A DNA stretch of 8,038 bases, taken from NCBI GenBank assembly GCA_030432855.1, contig JAUILM010000244.1, forward strand, positions 1-8,038, read 5' to 3'. The notes below the pieces were generated by a model. The model was not told where the DNA came from, ran no database searches, and saw only the letters and a list, made by a program, of their open reading frames with translations. Shown here piece after piece: positions 1 to 7,246 of the stretch. The DNA comes from Bacteroidia bacterium (GTDB lineage: Bacteria; Bacteroidota; Bacteroidia; Chitinophagales; Saprospiraceae). Position numbers and translations under genes: made by a program. Numbering within the stretch: the first letter of the stretch is position 1; each line of letters begins with the position of its first letter.

Positions 1-3000
1 TTTGACGTTTATGGTGACAAATATTTTGTCATCTATGAGGCTAGTAAAAGAGCGCGGCAGGATGCAAAGCGGATCCTGAAAAAATTCAAACAGATTGACA
101 AATTGCAGGAGCGTGGTGCCATCAGTGTGCAACAAAATATTGATAGCCCGCAAGCGAAGCTCACATCCATTGTGAAGGGAGTTGCAGAAATAAAATCAGA
201 AGTAGCTATACAAGGAGTTATCACTGATGAAGAGGGGAATGCTTTAATCGGTGCTACCGTACTTGTAAAAGGTACCACTAACGGGACAGTGACAGATTTT
301 GATGGTCGTTTTGACCTATCCATTCCTGATGGTGATGTTGTACTTGTTATTTCCTATACTGGTTACAGTCCTAAAGAGGTAGCAGTGTCCGGTCAAACAA
401 ACCTGGAAATTACATTGACTCAGGCGGAGCATCTTCTTGAGCAGGTGGTGGTGGTAGGTTACGGAACTCAGAAGAGTCAGGATGTCACTACCTCCGTAGC
501 TAAAATGTCCATCGAACAGATTGAAGACAGGACGGGCGTCGTATCCAGAGTGGACCAGGCATTGGTCGGAGCTATGGCGGGCGTACGCGTGCAGGAAGTA
601 TCCGGTCAGCCGGGTAGAGCATTAAGTGTACGAGTACGGGGAACCGGTACTATTACCGCGGGTGCGGAGCCTTTGTATGTAATTGATGGTATTCCGATTT
701 CCGGTAGCCTTGATAATATCGCATTGGGTAATATCGAAAGTATTGAAGTATTAAAAGATGCGGCTGCAGCTTCGATCTACGGGTCAAGAGGCGCAAACGG
801 AGTAGTCCTCATAACAACCCAACAGGGAAGTTCGGGTAAACCTGTAATATCATTTAAAACACGTACTGGATTCCAGCAAGTAGCTGAAACCTACGATGTT
901 TTAAATCGTGATGAGTGGATCAGTTTTGCAGTAGAAGAAAGGAATAATACATATCTACTAAATGGTGGTGACCCATCAGTGCCATATGACGAGAGACCGG
1001 GTGGATCGAGAATAAATCCCGAATGGATCACTAATCCCGAAAAATTTCCGGATACCGACTGGCAAGATTTAATATCCCAAACAGCACCGATTCATAATTC
1101 ACAATTTACAGTTTCTGGTGGAAGTGAAAGGACGACCTACAACATCTATGCAGATGTGTTCTTACAGGAAGGTGTTATAAAGCACACAGATTACAATCGA
1201 TATTCTTTGAGAGCAAACGTAGAGTCCAAATTGAGTGATCGAATCCGAGTGGGGATGAATATTAGTCCCAGTTTTTCTATTCAGAATGAATCTGATGCCG
1301 AAAATGTTGGTGGTCCTATTTCACGGGCTAAATTTCTTGCCCCGATTGTAGAGCCTCATCTGGCAACCGTGGAGACAGGACCAGAACCCTATACACGGAC
1401 TGATATTCTTACCAACCCTCTCGCCTGGCTGCAGGAAGTGGATGATGAAACAAAAAGATTCAGAACCTTAGCCAGTGTCTATGGAGAGGTTAGATTATTT
1501 GACCTGGTGAATTTGCGTAATACTGCATCTATAGATCTGATGAATGCCCGGGGTAGTTTTTATCAGACTAACAATGTGAACCGTGATCGTGGTTCTTTTG
1601 CCCGATCAAATAATAGTCAGGCTCTGAATTTACTCAATGAAACATTGCTCAGCTATGATATGGAAAGTGGAGATCATTCGCTTTCAGTAATAGCAGGATT
1701 TTCAGTTCAGAAATTTCAAAATGAAAGCTCTTCTTTGGAAGGACGTGGATTTCCCGATGATTTAGTAAAAACCTTAAATGCAGCCACGGAGTTGACGGCT
1801 GGTAGCTCTTTTATAAGTGAAAATAGTTTGCTATCATATTTTTCCCGCGTAAATTATAACTACAAGCATAAATACCTATTTACCGCGAGTATCAGACGTG
1901 ACGGATCTTCGCGATTCGGACAAAATAATAAATGGGGTTGGTTTCCTTCGGCTTCACTAGGATGGCGACTATCCGATGAAGGTTTTTTTCAGGATATAAA
2001 TTCATTGAGCGATCTGAAGCTAAGAGCGAGCTATGGTGTTACGGGCAATAATAATGTTCCTGACTATGGTTATATCGGATCCCTTAGCCAGACTAATTAT
2101 GTGTTAGGTGATGGAAATGGCTCACTTGCTGCGGGACTAAGTCCATCATCTTTCAGCAATCCTGATCTGAGTTGGGAAAAGAACAATACTCTGGATATAG
2201 GATTGGATGTAGGATTCCTGGAGAATCGATTTACCCTATCTTTTGACTACTATAGAAGTATCACCGACGATCTCTTGCTAAATGTTCCCATTCCTTCCAT
2301 CACTGGATTTACCTCTTCACTACAGAATATTGGTAAGGTAGAAAATAAAGGATTCGAACTTGAATTAGGTGCCCACATAATCAGCACGGCTAATTTCAAG
2401 TGGAAAATGGATGGAAACATCGCTTACAACAAGAATGAAGTTCTTGAATTAGGTCCTTCAGGATCTCCTATTCCCGGTTTTGCAAGAAGTACTACTGTAG
2501 CGATAACTATGATTGGTCATCCGATAGGAAGTTACTATCTGATTCCCACGGATGGAGTCTTTACCAGTGAGGAGGAGCTGGCATCAAGTCCAGTCTCCAA
2601 GATCCAAAATGTGGGAGATCTGAAATATGTAGATACAAATGGAGATGGTGAAATCACAAATGATGACAAGACTATTGTTGGTAAAAATCAACCCGATTAT
2701 ATCTGGGGATTAAATCAAAGAATTGAGTTTAAAAATTTCGATTTAAGCGCACTACTTTATGGAGAATGGGGTAATCAACTCATTAATGAAAGTCAGGGCG
2801 GTGCGGGTAGATCGCATGTAGGAAATGTGCTGGGCTATTGGAGAGATCGGTATGTCTCAGCGGAAGATCCGGGCAACGGTACGATTCCACGAGCCGCCGT
2901 CACTGCCAACTTAACGACCCCATCAGACTTCTGGATGTTTAATGCCAGTTTTTGGAGAGTGCGCAATATCACGCTTGGATACACAGTACCTTCTTTGATG

Positions 3001-3195
3001 TTGGACCGTATAGGAGGTGGCCTTTCCAGTGCAAGAATCTACCTCAGTGCCGAAAATGTATTTACAAAGGATGATTACTTTGGCACCCCCCAAACCGGGA
3101 CGCGCAACAACTCTGTCCTTACACCTGGCATTGATGCGACCAACACTTATCCACTGGCCAAATCACTGGTACTGGGAATTAACCTGTCCTTTTAA
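1..3195 (+). CDS. SusC/RagA-family TonB-dependent outer-membrane transporter (5' partial)
   Basis: This is the outer-membrane barrel of a SusCD pair, importing a glycan or related ligand with TonB energy. The frame is open from base 1 and has no in-frame ATG before the plug, so the true start lies upstream and the TTG at 103 is not a credible start. Numbering from the first visible codon (1064 residues seen): 1-15 (VYGDKYFVIYE) look like the last strand of an STN domain; 16-69 are a charged linker; 70-140 are a carboxypeptidase-regulatory-like beta domain (GVITDEEGNALIGATV); VVVGYGTQ at about 150-157 follows the TonB-box region; the plug spans about 160-275 with the SusC signature VLKDAAAASIYGS at 250-262 and ANGV at 265-268; the rest is beta-barrel, with a DTNGDG motif at 878-883. 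It ends in Phe (NLSF), as expected for BAM-assembled barrels. SusD follows after 20 nt. An STN domain would suggest control by an anti-sigma/ECF sigma pair, which is not in the window. The ligand cannot be read from the sequence. Confidence 0.97.
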   Translation, partial: FDVYGDKYFVIYEASKRARQDAKRILKKFKQIDKLQERGAISVQQNIDSPQAKLTSIVKGVAEIKSEVAIQGVITDEEGNALIGATVLVKGTTNGTVTDFDGRFDLSIPDGDVVLVISYTGYSPKEVAVSGQTNLEITLTQAEHLLEQVVVVGYGTQKSQDVTTSVAKMSIEQIEDRTGVVSRVDQALVGAMAGVRVQEVSGQPGRALSVRVRGTGTITAGAEPLYVIDGIPISGSLDNIALGNIESIEVLKDAAAASIYGSRGANGVVLITTQQGSSGKPVISFKTRTGFQQVAETYDVLNRDEWISFAVEERNNTYLLNGGDPSVPYDERPGGSRINPEWITNPEKFPDTDWQDLISQTAPIHNSQFTVSGGSERTTYNIYADVFLQEGVIKHTDYNRYSLRANVESKLSDRIRVGMNISPSFSIQNESDAENVGGPISRAKFLAPIVEPHLATVETGPEPYTRTDILTNPLAWLQEVDDETKRFRTLASVYGEVRLFDLVNLRNTASIDLMNARGSFYQTNNVNRDRGSFARSNNSQALNLLNETLLSYDMESGDHSLSVIAGFSVQKFQNESSSLEGRGFPDDLVKTLNAATELTAGSSFISENSLLSYFSRVNYNYKHKYLFTASIRRDGSSRFGQNNKWGWFPSASLGWRLSDEGFFQDINSLSDLKLRASYGVTGNNNVPDYGYIGSLSQTNYVLGDGNGSLAAGLSPSSFSNPDLSWEKNNTLDIGLDVGFLENRFTLSFDYYRSITDDLLLNVPIPSITGFTSSLQNIGKVENKGFELELGAHIISTANFKWKMDGNIAYNKNEVLELGPSGSPIPGFARSTTVAITMIGHPIGSYYLIPTDGVFTSEEELASSPVSKIQNVGDLKYVDTNGDGEITNDDKTIVGKNQPDYIWGLNQRIEFKNFDLSALLYGEWGNQLINESQGGAGRSHVGNVLGYWRDRYVSAEDPGNGTIPRAAVTANLTTPSDFWMFNASFWRVRNITLGYTVPSLMLDRIGGGLSSARIYLSAENVFTKDDYFGTPQTGTRNNSVLTPGIDATNTYPLAKSLVLGINLSF

Positions 3196-3215
3196 AATTT
3201 GATAAATAGTAGAAA

Positions 3216-4700
3216 ATGAAAAAATTAATATCAAATATATATCTGATCCTCTCTATTCTCATCATTTCGTCTTGCTCCCAGGATTTTATCGAGTTGGCAC
3301 CGGAGTCCAGTAGAAGTGTTGAGGGCTTTTATAATTCAGAAGAGCAGATAGAACAGGCATTAGCGGGTGTGTATGATGGATTACAAAATACTCAAACTGG
3401 TATAGCGACTATGCTTCTAAAGGAGCAAAGGTCTGATAACACTTTTCAACAGACGCTATTTTACAATTATCATTCTATCCTCCATTTTACGGAGACTTCC
3501 GACAACACACAGTTATATCCATTGTGGTCCAATCTATATGATGCCATCTACCGGTGTAATATTTTTCTGGAAAAAATAGATCCGATTGATTTTATGGATG
3601 CTGCCGCAAAGGATGTAATGATCGGAGAAGTAAAAACAATCAGAGCATTATTATACTTTGATCTGGTCCGCTATTTTGGAGGTGTTCCACTCGTTACTAC
3701 ACCTTTAACGATCGATGAATCACTAACGATTGCGAGATCGCCCATTGAGGATGTGTACCAATTGATTATTTCAGATTTACAGGATGCCATACTTGCATTA
3801 CCTGCCAGCTTTGATAGTTCAAATAAAGGGCGAGTCACCATCTTTGCGGCTAAGGCATTGTTGGGGAAAGTCCATGTGACGAGAAGTGGTTATCCACTCA
3901 ATCTCAATGAATGGAGCCAGGCAAAAGACCTATTCGAAGATGTGATTTCATCAGGTCAGTTTGAATTCCTGGAAAACTATAATGATATTTTTGATATTGC
4001 AAATGATAACGGACCACAGTCAGTTTTCTATGTGCAATATAATTCAGGAGCGTTGGGTGAAGGTAACCCGATGCCGAGACTGCATGCACCTAATAATATT
4101 GATAAAAATGATCCGGTCATGGGTATTGCTTCCGGTGGCAGTCCTCAAAGCCCCATAGTTTCTGAAGATCTGATAGCTCAATTTGAAGAGGGGGATCTCA
4201 GGTTAAATAAAACTATACAATTTGAGTGGCTTCAGAATGATGGAACCATACATACTATTCCCTTCTGTAAGAAATTTGTTTCAGGAGGAGTGGGTCCCCA
4301 AAATAATTGGGATATCAATTGGCCGATTATTCGGTATACTGAAGTGCTTATGTTATATGCGGAGACATTAAATGAATTGGGATACGAGGCCGATGGAATG
4401 GCATTTCAAATTCTAAATGACGTGAGAGTCCGGGCTGGCCTTGCACCAAAAACAGTCACAGATATTCCGGATCAACAATCTTTCCGGGATTGGGTCATCA
4501 ATGAAAGGAGATTTGAATTTGCCTTTGAAAATATTCGGTGGCATGATTTAGTCAGAACAGACAGGGCCATCGGTGTGATGAAGGAGTTTTTATCTCCATA
4601 TAGCCTGGAAGGAAATGTTACTAAGGAAAGGTATGTTTATCCCATTCCTTCTCGAGTGATTCAGACCAGTCCACTGATCACACAAAACCCTGGATTTTAG
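3216..4700 (+). CDS. SusD/RagB-family nutrient-binding surface lipoprotein
   Basis: This 494-residue protein is the extracellular lid and ligand-binding partner of the SusC just upstream. It has a type II signal peptide: MKK, a hydrophobic stretch, and lipobox ISSC with the lipidated Cys at 20, followed by SQDFIE. The N-terminal half (about 21-220) has the helical, TPR-like SusD-like pattern (SVEGFYNSEEQIEQALAGVYDGL; RALLYFDLVRYFGGVPLV). The C-terminal half carries the family hallmarks: WPIIRYTEVLMLYAETLNE from 369, RAGL, NERRFEFAFENIRWHDLVR at 429-447, and the closing PIPSRVIQTSPLITQNPGF. Length is normal for the family. The ATG is chosen because it begins the signal peptide and lies 20 nt after the susC stop behind an A-rich stretch (AGTAGAAA), typical of Bacteroidota starts without a Shine-Dalgarno sequence. 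It is co-transcribed with susC by inference. The ligand is unknown; no polysaccharide-degrading enzyme lies beside it here to suggest one. Confidence 0.97.
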   Translation: MKKLISNIYLILSILIISSCSQDFIELAPESSRSVEGFYNSEEQIEQALAGVYDGLQNTQTGIATMLLKEQRSDNTFQQTLFYNYHSILHFTETSDNTQLYPLWSNLYDAIYRCNIFLEKIDPIDFMDAAAKDVMIGEVKTIRALLYFDLVRYFGGVPLVTTPLTIDESLTIARSPIEDVYQLIISDLQDAILALPASFDSSNKGRVTIFAAKALLGKVHVTRSGYPLNLNEWSQAKDLFEDVISSGQFEFLENYNDIFDIANDNGPQSVFYVQYNSGALGEGNPMPRLHAPNNIDKNDPVMGIASGGSPQSPIVSEDLIAQFEEGDLRLNKTIQFEWLQNDGTIHTIPFCKKFVSGGVGPQNNWDINWPIIRYTEVLMLYAETLNELGYEADGMAFQILNDVRVRAGLAPKTVTDIPDQQSFRDWVINERRFEFAFENIRWHDLVRTDRAIGVMKEFLSPYSLEGNVTKERYVYPIPSRVIQTSPLITQNPGF

Positions 4701-4724
4701 TTTCATATTTTAGTATTGATAAAT

Positions 4725-4762
4725 GGGAATACATGCACCCTAACAAAGTGCATGTATCTCCC
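4725..4762 (+). repeat. strong inverted repeat (hairpin) after susD
   Basis: The arms ATACATGCAC (4729-4738) and GTGCATGTAT (4748-4757) are perfect reverse complements around a 9-nt loop (4739-4747). The stem extends outward by GGGA (4725-4728) pairing with TCCC (4759-4762) past one bulged C (4758), giving 14 pairs. No U-tract follows (the next bases are TCCCTTAG), so it is not a classical intrinsic terminator. It begins 24 nt after the susD stop. It could stabilise the 3' end of the susCD mRNA, be a processing site, or, as DNA, be a dyad operator. The structure is seen directly; the role is inference. Confidence 0.75.
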
Positions 4763-4796
4763 TCCCTTAGATTCCTATAAATTGGTTTTATTTATC

Positions 4797-4831
4797 AAGA
4801 CCAGCGTTCGTGAGGTGACCTGGTCTTTTTT
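4797..4831 (+). terminator. rho-independent terminator between susD and the symporter gene
   Basis: Arms AAGACCAG (4797-4804) and CTGGTCTT (4820-4827) pair perfectly over 8 bp. A further 3 bp (GTT 4806-4808 with GAC 4817-4819, one wobble) can form beyond a bulged C, closing a loop of about 8 nt. A run of six T (4826-4831) overlaps the base of the stem and forms the U-tract. This is the expected end of the susCD transcript. It stops only 15 nt before the start codon of the next gene, so a promoter for that gene must lie upstream of the hairpin or the gene is read by read-through. Confidence 0.8.
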
Positions 4832-4846
4832 CAACATGCAAAGCTT

Positions 4847-7246
4847 TTGAAGGGATTGTATTTAGTCGGGTTTTTATTTTTTTTGGGATTATTATCATGC
4901 ACGAATGGAGCTGATGAGCAGCACGTGGATGTGTCCTTGAGAAACGAAGCCCTGGATACTCTAAGATCTGTTTTACATTCTGATCAGAATTGGCAAAGTG
5001 TTCACGCCGCGGAATTTCTGGTGGATCTGGACTATAGTGACGAAGTAAATACTCTTTATCGCGAAAAGGCCAGCTTGTACCATGATAGCCTATACTATAG
5101 GCACGGCATTTGGCGAACTCTGGCAAAGGCATCTTCACCACGGGAAAGATCTGGTTGGATCACAAAAATAGAAGAGGTCTTTGATGATCCTCAGTCCAAA
5201 GATCGGATTCATGCAGTAGAGTCCTTAGCTAAGTTAGGAGTAGCACCTCGTGAAGACGTGGAAATTGGCGATTCAATTCTTAATGCATTCTATACCTGGG
5301 CACGTGTACATGATTCGGAAGAAGAACAGGTTCGGGTAAAAAATCAATTTATCAGCTACTTAAATTCAGACGAGTATTCCGTCCGGGAAAAAGGTATCGC
5401 CGCATATGCACTTAGGAGGATAGGAGCACTAAATATTGAGCATTGGAATACAGTAGTAAACCGTTTATCTGATGCTAGTCTGGATCCGCGTCTGAGACTT
5501 TCTCTACTGACACTGACTCTGATAGAAGCTCCTGAGGATTCTGTCTCCAGCCAACAATATCTGGCATTTAAAGAAGAGTTGCAGGGACTGGCTGAAGGTG
5601 CAAGTCTTATGGCAAAATTACAGTTAGCTACGGTCCTTTCGGAAATAGGTAGTGCAGCAGATCTAACCACTCTAGAATCACTTTTACGGCTAAAAGATAC
5701 CTCAGCGATGAATCTTGCTGCTGACATCAATGCCGCAGCAGCCAATGCAATCTTACGGATTGACAGACGGTTTCAACCCACTCTGTCAGTAATAGACTGG
5801 CTGGTGATTGCTATATATGGTGCTCTGATGCTGGGTATAGGTTGGTTTTATTCGAGACGGAACAAGACAGAGGAAGATTATCAGTTGGGAGGGCGAAAGA
5901 TGAATTCGACATCGGTTGGAATTTCTCTCTTTGCAACACTTCTCAGTACCGTAAGTTACCTTTCTTATCCTGGAGAGATGATAAAATATGGACCGGTAAT
6001 CTTTGCCGGTATGCTTGGCTTTCCCCTGGTCTACTTTGTGGCTGGTTGGTGGTTGATACCACAAATTATGAAGATGAAGGTGACCAGTGCCTATGAAATA
6101 CTGGAAATTCGGCTGGGTACCAGCATCCGTATGCTGGCAATATTTATGTTTCTGTCACTTCGATTTCTATGGATGGCCACGATAGTATATGTCACTGTTG
6201 ATATTGCTTTTCTATCGGTTGTTTCCATAAATCCGGACTATATACCTTTTCTAAGTATTCTCTTGATTATCATCACGATTATTTACACATCTATGGGTGG
6301 TTTGAAAGCGGTGGTGATGACGGATGTTATCCAGACTATCGTATTTTTAGGTGGAGCGCTTATTAGCATTTTAATTGTAAGCTACCATGCCGGCTCATTT
6401 GCAGCATTGATACCCGGAGAATGGTCGCCTGTTTGGAAACCTTTTAGACTTGGATTTGATCCGCAGGAAAGAACGACCGTGGGTAATGCGGTCATGATGC
6501 TATTTGCCTGGTATATTTGCACCACAGGGTCCGATCAGTTAGCAATACAAAGATACCTGTCGACCCGCGATATTACATCGGCACGCAAGTCTCTGAAGGT
6601 GTCTCTATATTCCAATCTAATTGCCAAATTACTCTTAGCGTTACTTGGCCTTGCTATGTTGACTTTTTTTTCAATGCACCCGCATTTTTTGGCCGACGGT
6701 CAGAATCTGGGTGAACAAGCGGATACTTTATTTCCCCGGTTTATCCTGATTGGATTACCCATCGGATTATCAGGGTTGGTCATTGCAGGGTTGTTAGCAG
6801 CAGCTATGTCAAGCCTCTCCTCAGGATTAAATTCTGTTTCGACGGTTATTTCTGAGGATATTATCAAGAGATTTAAAATACTAAAGGAAGGGAGCCAGAG
6901 TGGACTAAAACGTGTACAGATCCTGTCGTACCTGACAGGTTTTATCGTGATGATCCTGAGTTTTATGGTGGCCAATGTGCAGGGCACCTTGTTTGATGTT
7001 TTAATTAAAGTGACGCACTTATTTGTGGCTCCATTATTCGTCTTGTTTTTTATGGCGTTGTTTATTTCATTCAGCCGGCCTTTAGCCACCTTTATCGGGG
7101 GAATTATTTCTATAGCAACAGCCATTTCAATAGCCTTCTTTGGTGCATTTGGCATCACTGTCTTTTGGGTATTACCCTGTTCTTTTTTCATCGGAAGTGG
7201 CACTGCTGTACTGCTGAGTTTAATTGAGCATAAAATCAAAAATTAA
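4847..7246 (+). CDS. HEAT-like domain / sodium:solute symporter (SSS) fusion protein
   Basis: This 799-residue protein is a predicted inner-membrane Na+-coupled solute importer with an added extracytoplasmic domain. Residues 1-18 (MKGLYLVGFLFFLGLLSC) form a signal with lipobox LLSC, Cys18. Residues 19-310 are soluble and alpha-helical with HEAT-like helix pairs (DRIHAVESLAKLGV; YSVREKGIAAYALRRIGAL; MAKLQLATVLSEIGS; AANAILRIDRR). From about 315 to 796 there are some 13 hydrophobic helices with SSS hallmarks: DYQLGGRK (344-351) after helix 1, SLFATLLSTVSYLSYPGE (360-377), GSDQLAIQRYL (561-571), and GLLAAAMSSLSSGLNS (648-663), where Ser655/Ser656 align with the Na2-site Ser340/Thr341 of PutP. 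SSS proteins of 13 helices have their N-terminus outside, and the SRRNK after helix 1 fits the positive-inside rule, so the HEAT-like part should be periplasmic. The start is TTG at 4847: the frame is closed upstream by TGA at 4811, there is no in-frame ATG nearby, and this start gives the signal peptide. The stop overlaps the aldolase start (TAATG). The substrate is unknown; a sugar acid is inferred from the aldolase. Confidence 0.94.
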   Translation: MKGLYLVGFLFFLGLLSCTNGADEQHVDVSLRNEALDTLRSVLHSDQNWQSVHAAEFLVDLDYSDEVNTLYREKASLYHDSLYYRHGIWRTLAKASSPRERSGWITKIEEVFDDPQSKDRIHAVESLAKLGVAPREDVEIGDSILNAFYTWARVHDSEEEQVRVKNQFISYLNSDEYSVREKGIAAYALRRIGALNIEHWNTVVNRLSDASLDPRLRLSLLTLTLIEAPEDSVSSQQYLAFKEELQGLAEGASLMAKLQLATVLSEIGSAADLTTLESLLRLKDTSAMNLAADINAAAANAILRIDRRFQPTLSVIDWLVIAIYGALMLGIGWFYSRRNKTEEDYQLGGRKMNSTSVGISLFATLLSTVSYLSYPGEMIKYGPVIFAGMLGFPLVYFVAGWWLIPQIMKMKVTSAYEILEIRLGTSIRMLAIFMFLSLRFLWMATIVYVTVDIAFLSVVSINPDYIPFLSILLIIITIIYTSMGGLKAVVMTDVIQTIVFLGGALISILIVSYHAGSFAALIPGEWSPVWKPFRLGFDPQERTTVGNAVMMLFAWYICTTGSDQLAIQRYLSTRDITSARKSLKVSLYSNLIAKLLLALLGLAMLTFFSMHPHFLADGQNLGEQADTLFPRFILIGLPIGLSGLVIAGLLAAAMSSLSSGLNSVSTVISEDIIKRFKILKEGSQSGLKRVQILSYLTGFIVMILSFMVANVQGTLFDVLIKVTHLFVAPLFVLFFMALFISFSRPLATFIGGIISIATAISIAFFGAFGITVFWVLPCSFFIGSGTAVLLSLIEHKIKN

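Larger units (their letters stand above)
4701..4846. other. intergenic region between susD and symporter gene
   Basis: These 146 nt hold the 14-bp hairpin (4725-4762) and the intrinsic terminator (4797-4831). I see no convincing promoter. The closest match to the Bacteroidota -7 consensus TAnnTTTG is TAGTATTG at 4711-4718 (one mismatch), with no good -33 TTG element at the right spacing. The 7-mer ACATGCA occurs twice, at 4731-4737 in the hairpin arm and at 4834-4840 just before the next start codon. No Shine-Dalgarno-like sequence precedes the symporter gene. Confidence 0.6.

Noticed and set aside
103..105. TTG as the start codon of susC
   Set aside because: The frame continues open to base 1 with sensible STN-like protein sequence, and a start here would leave no signal peptide for an outer-membrane protein.
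33..323. Minus-strand open frame of 96 codons opposite susC
   Set aside because: It lies antisense to a certain coding frame, has low-complexity Ser/Cys-rich composition and no recognisable domain.
3017..3202. Small plus-strand frame of 61 codons over the 3' end of susC
   Set aside because: It lies within the final barrel strands of susC in another frame and has no domain; it is a shadow frame.
4711..4718. TAGTATTG as a Bacteroidota -7 promoter element for the symporter gene
   Set aside because: It has one mismatch to TAnnTTTG and no convincing -33 TTG at the right distance; too weak to list as a promoter.
4788..5141. Minus-strand open frame of 117 codons over the terminator and symporter start
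   Set aside because: It overlaps the terminator and the well-supported symporter N-terminus and shows no domain; it is a shadow frame.
6700..7239. Minus-strand open frame of 179 codons opposite the symporter C-terminus
   Set aside because: It is the longest antisense frame, but it mirrors transmembrane-coding sequence, giving an Ile/Asn/Lys-rich product with no motif or proper start context.
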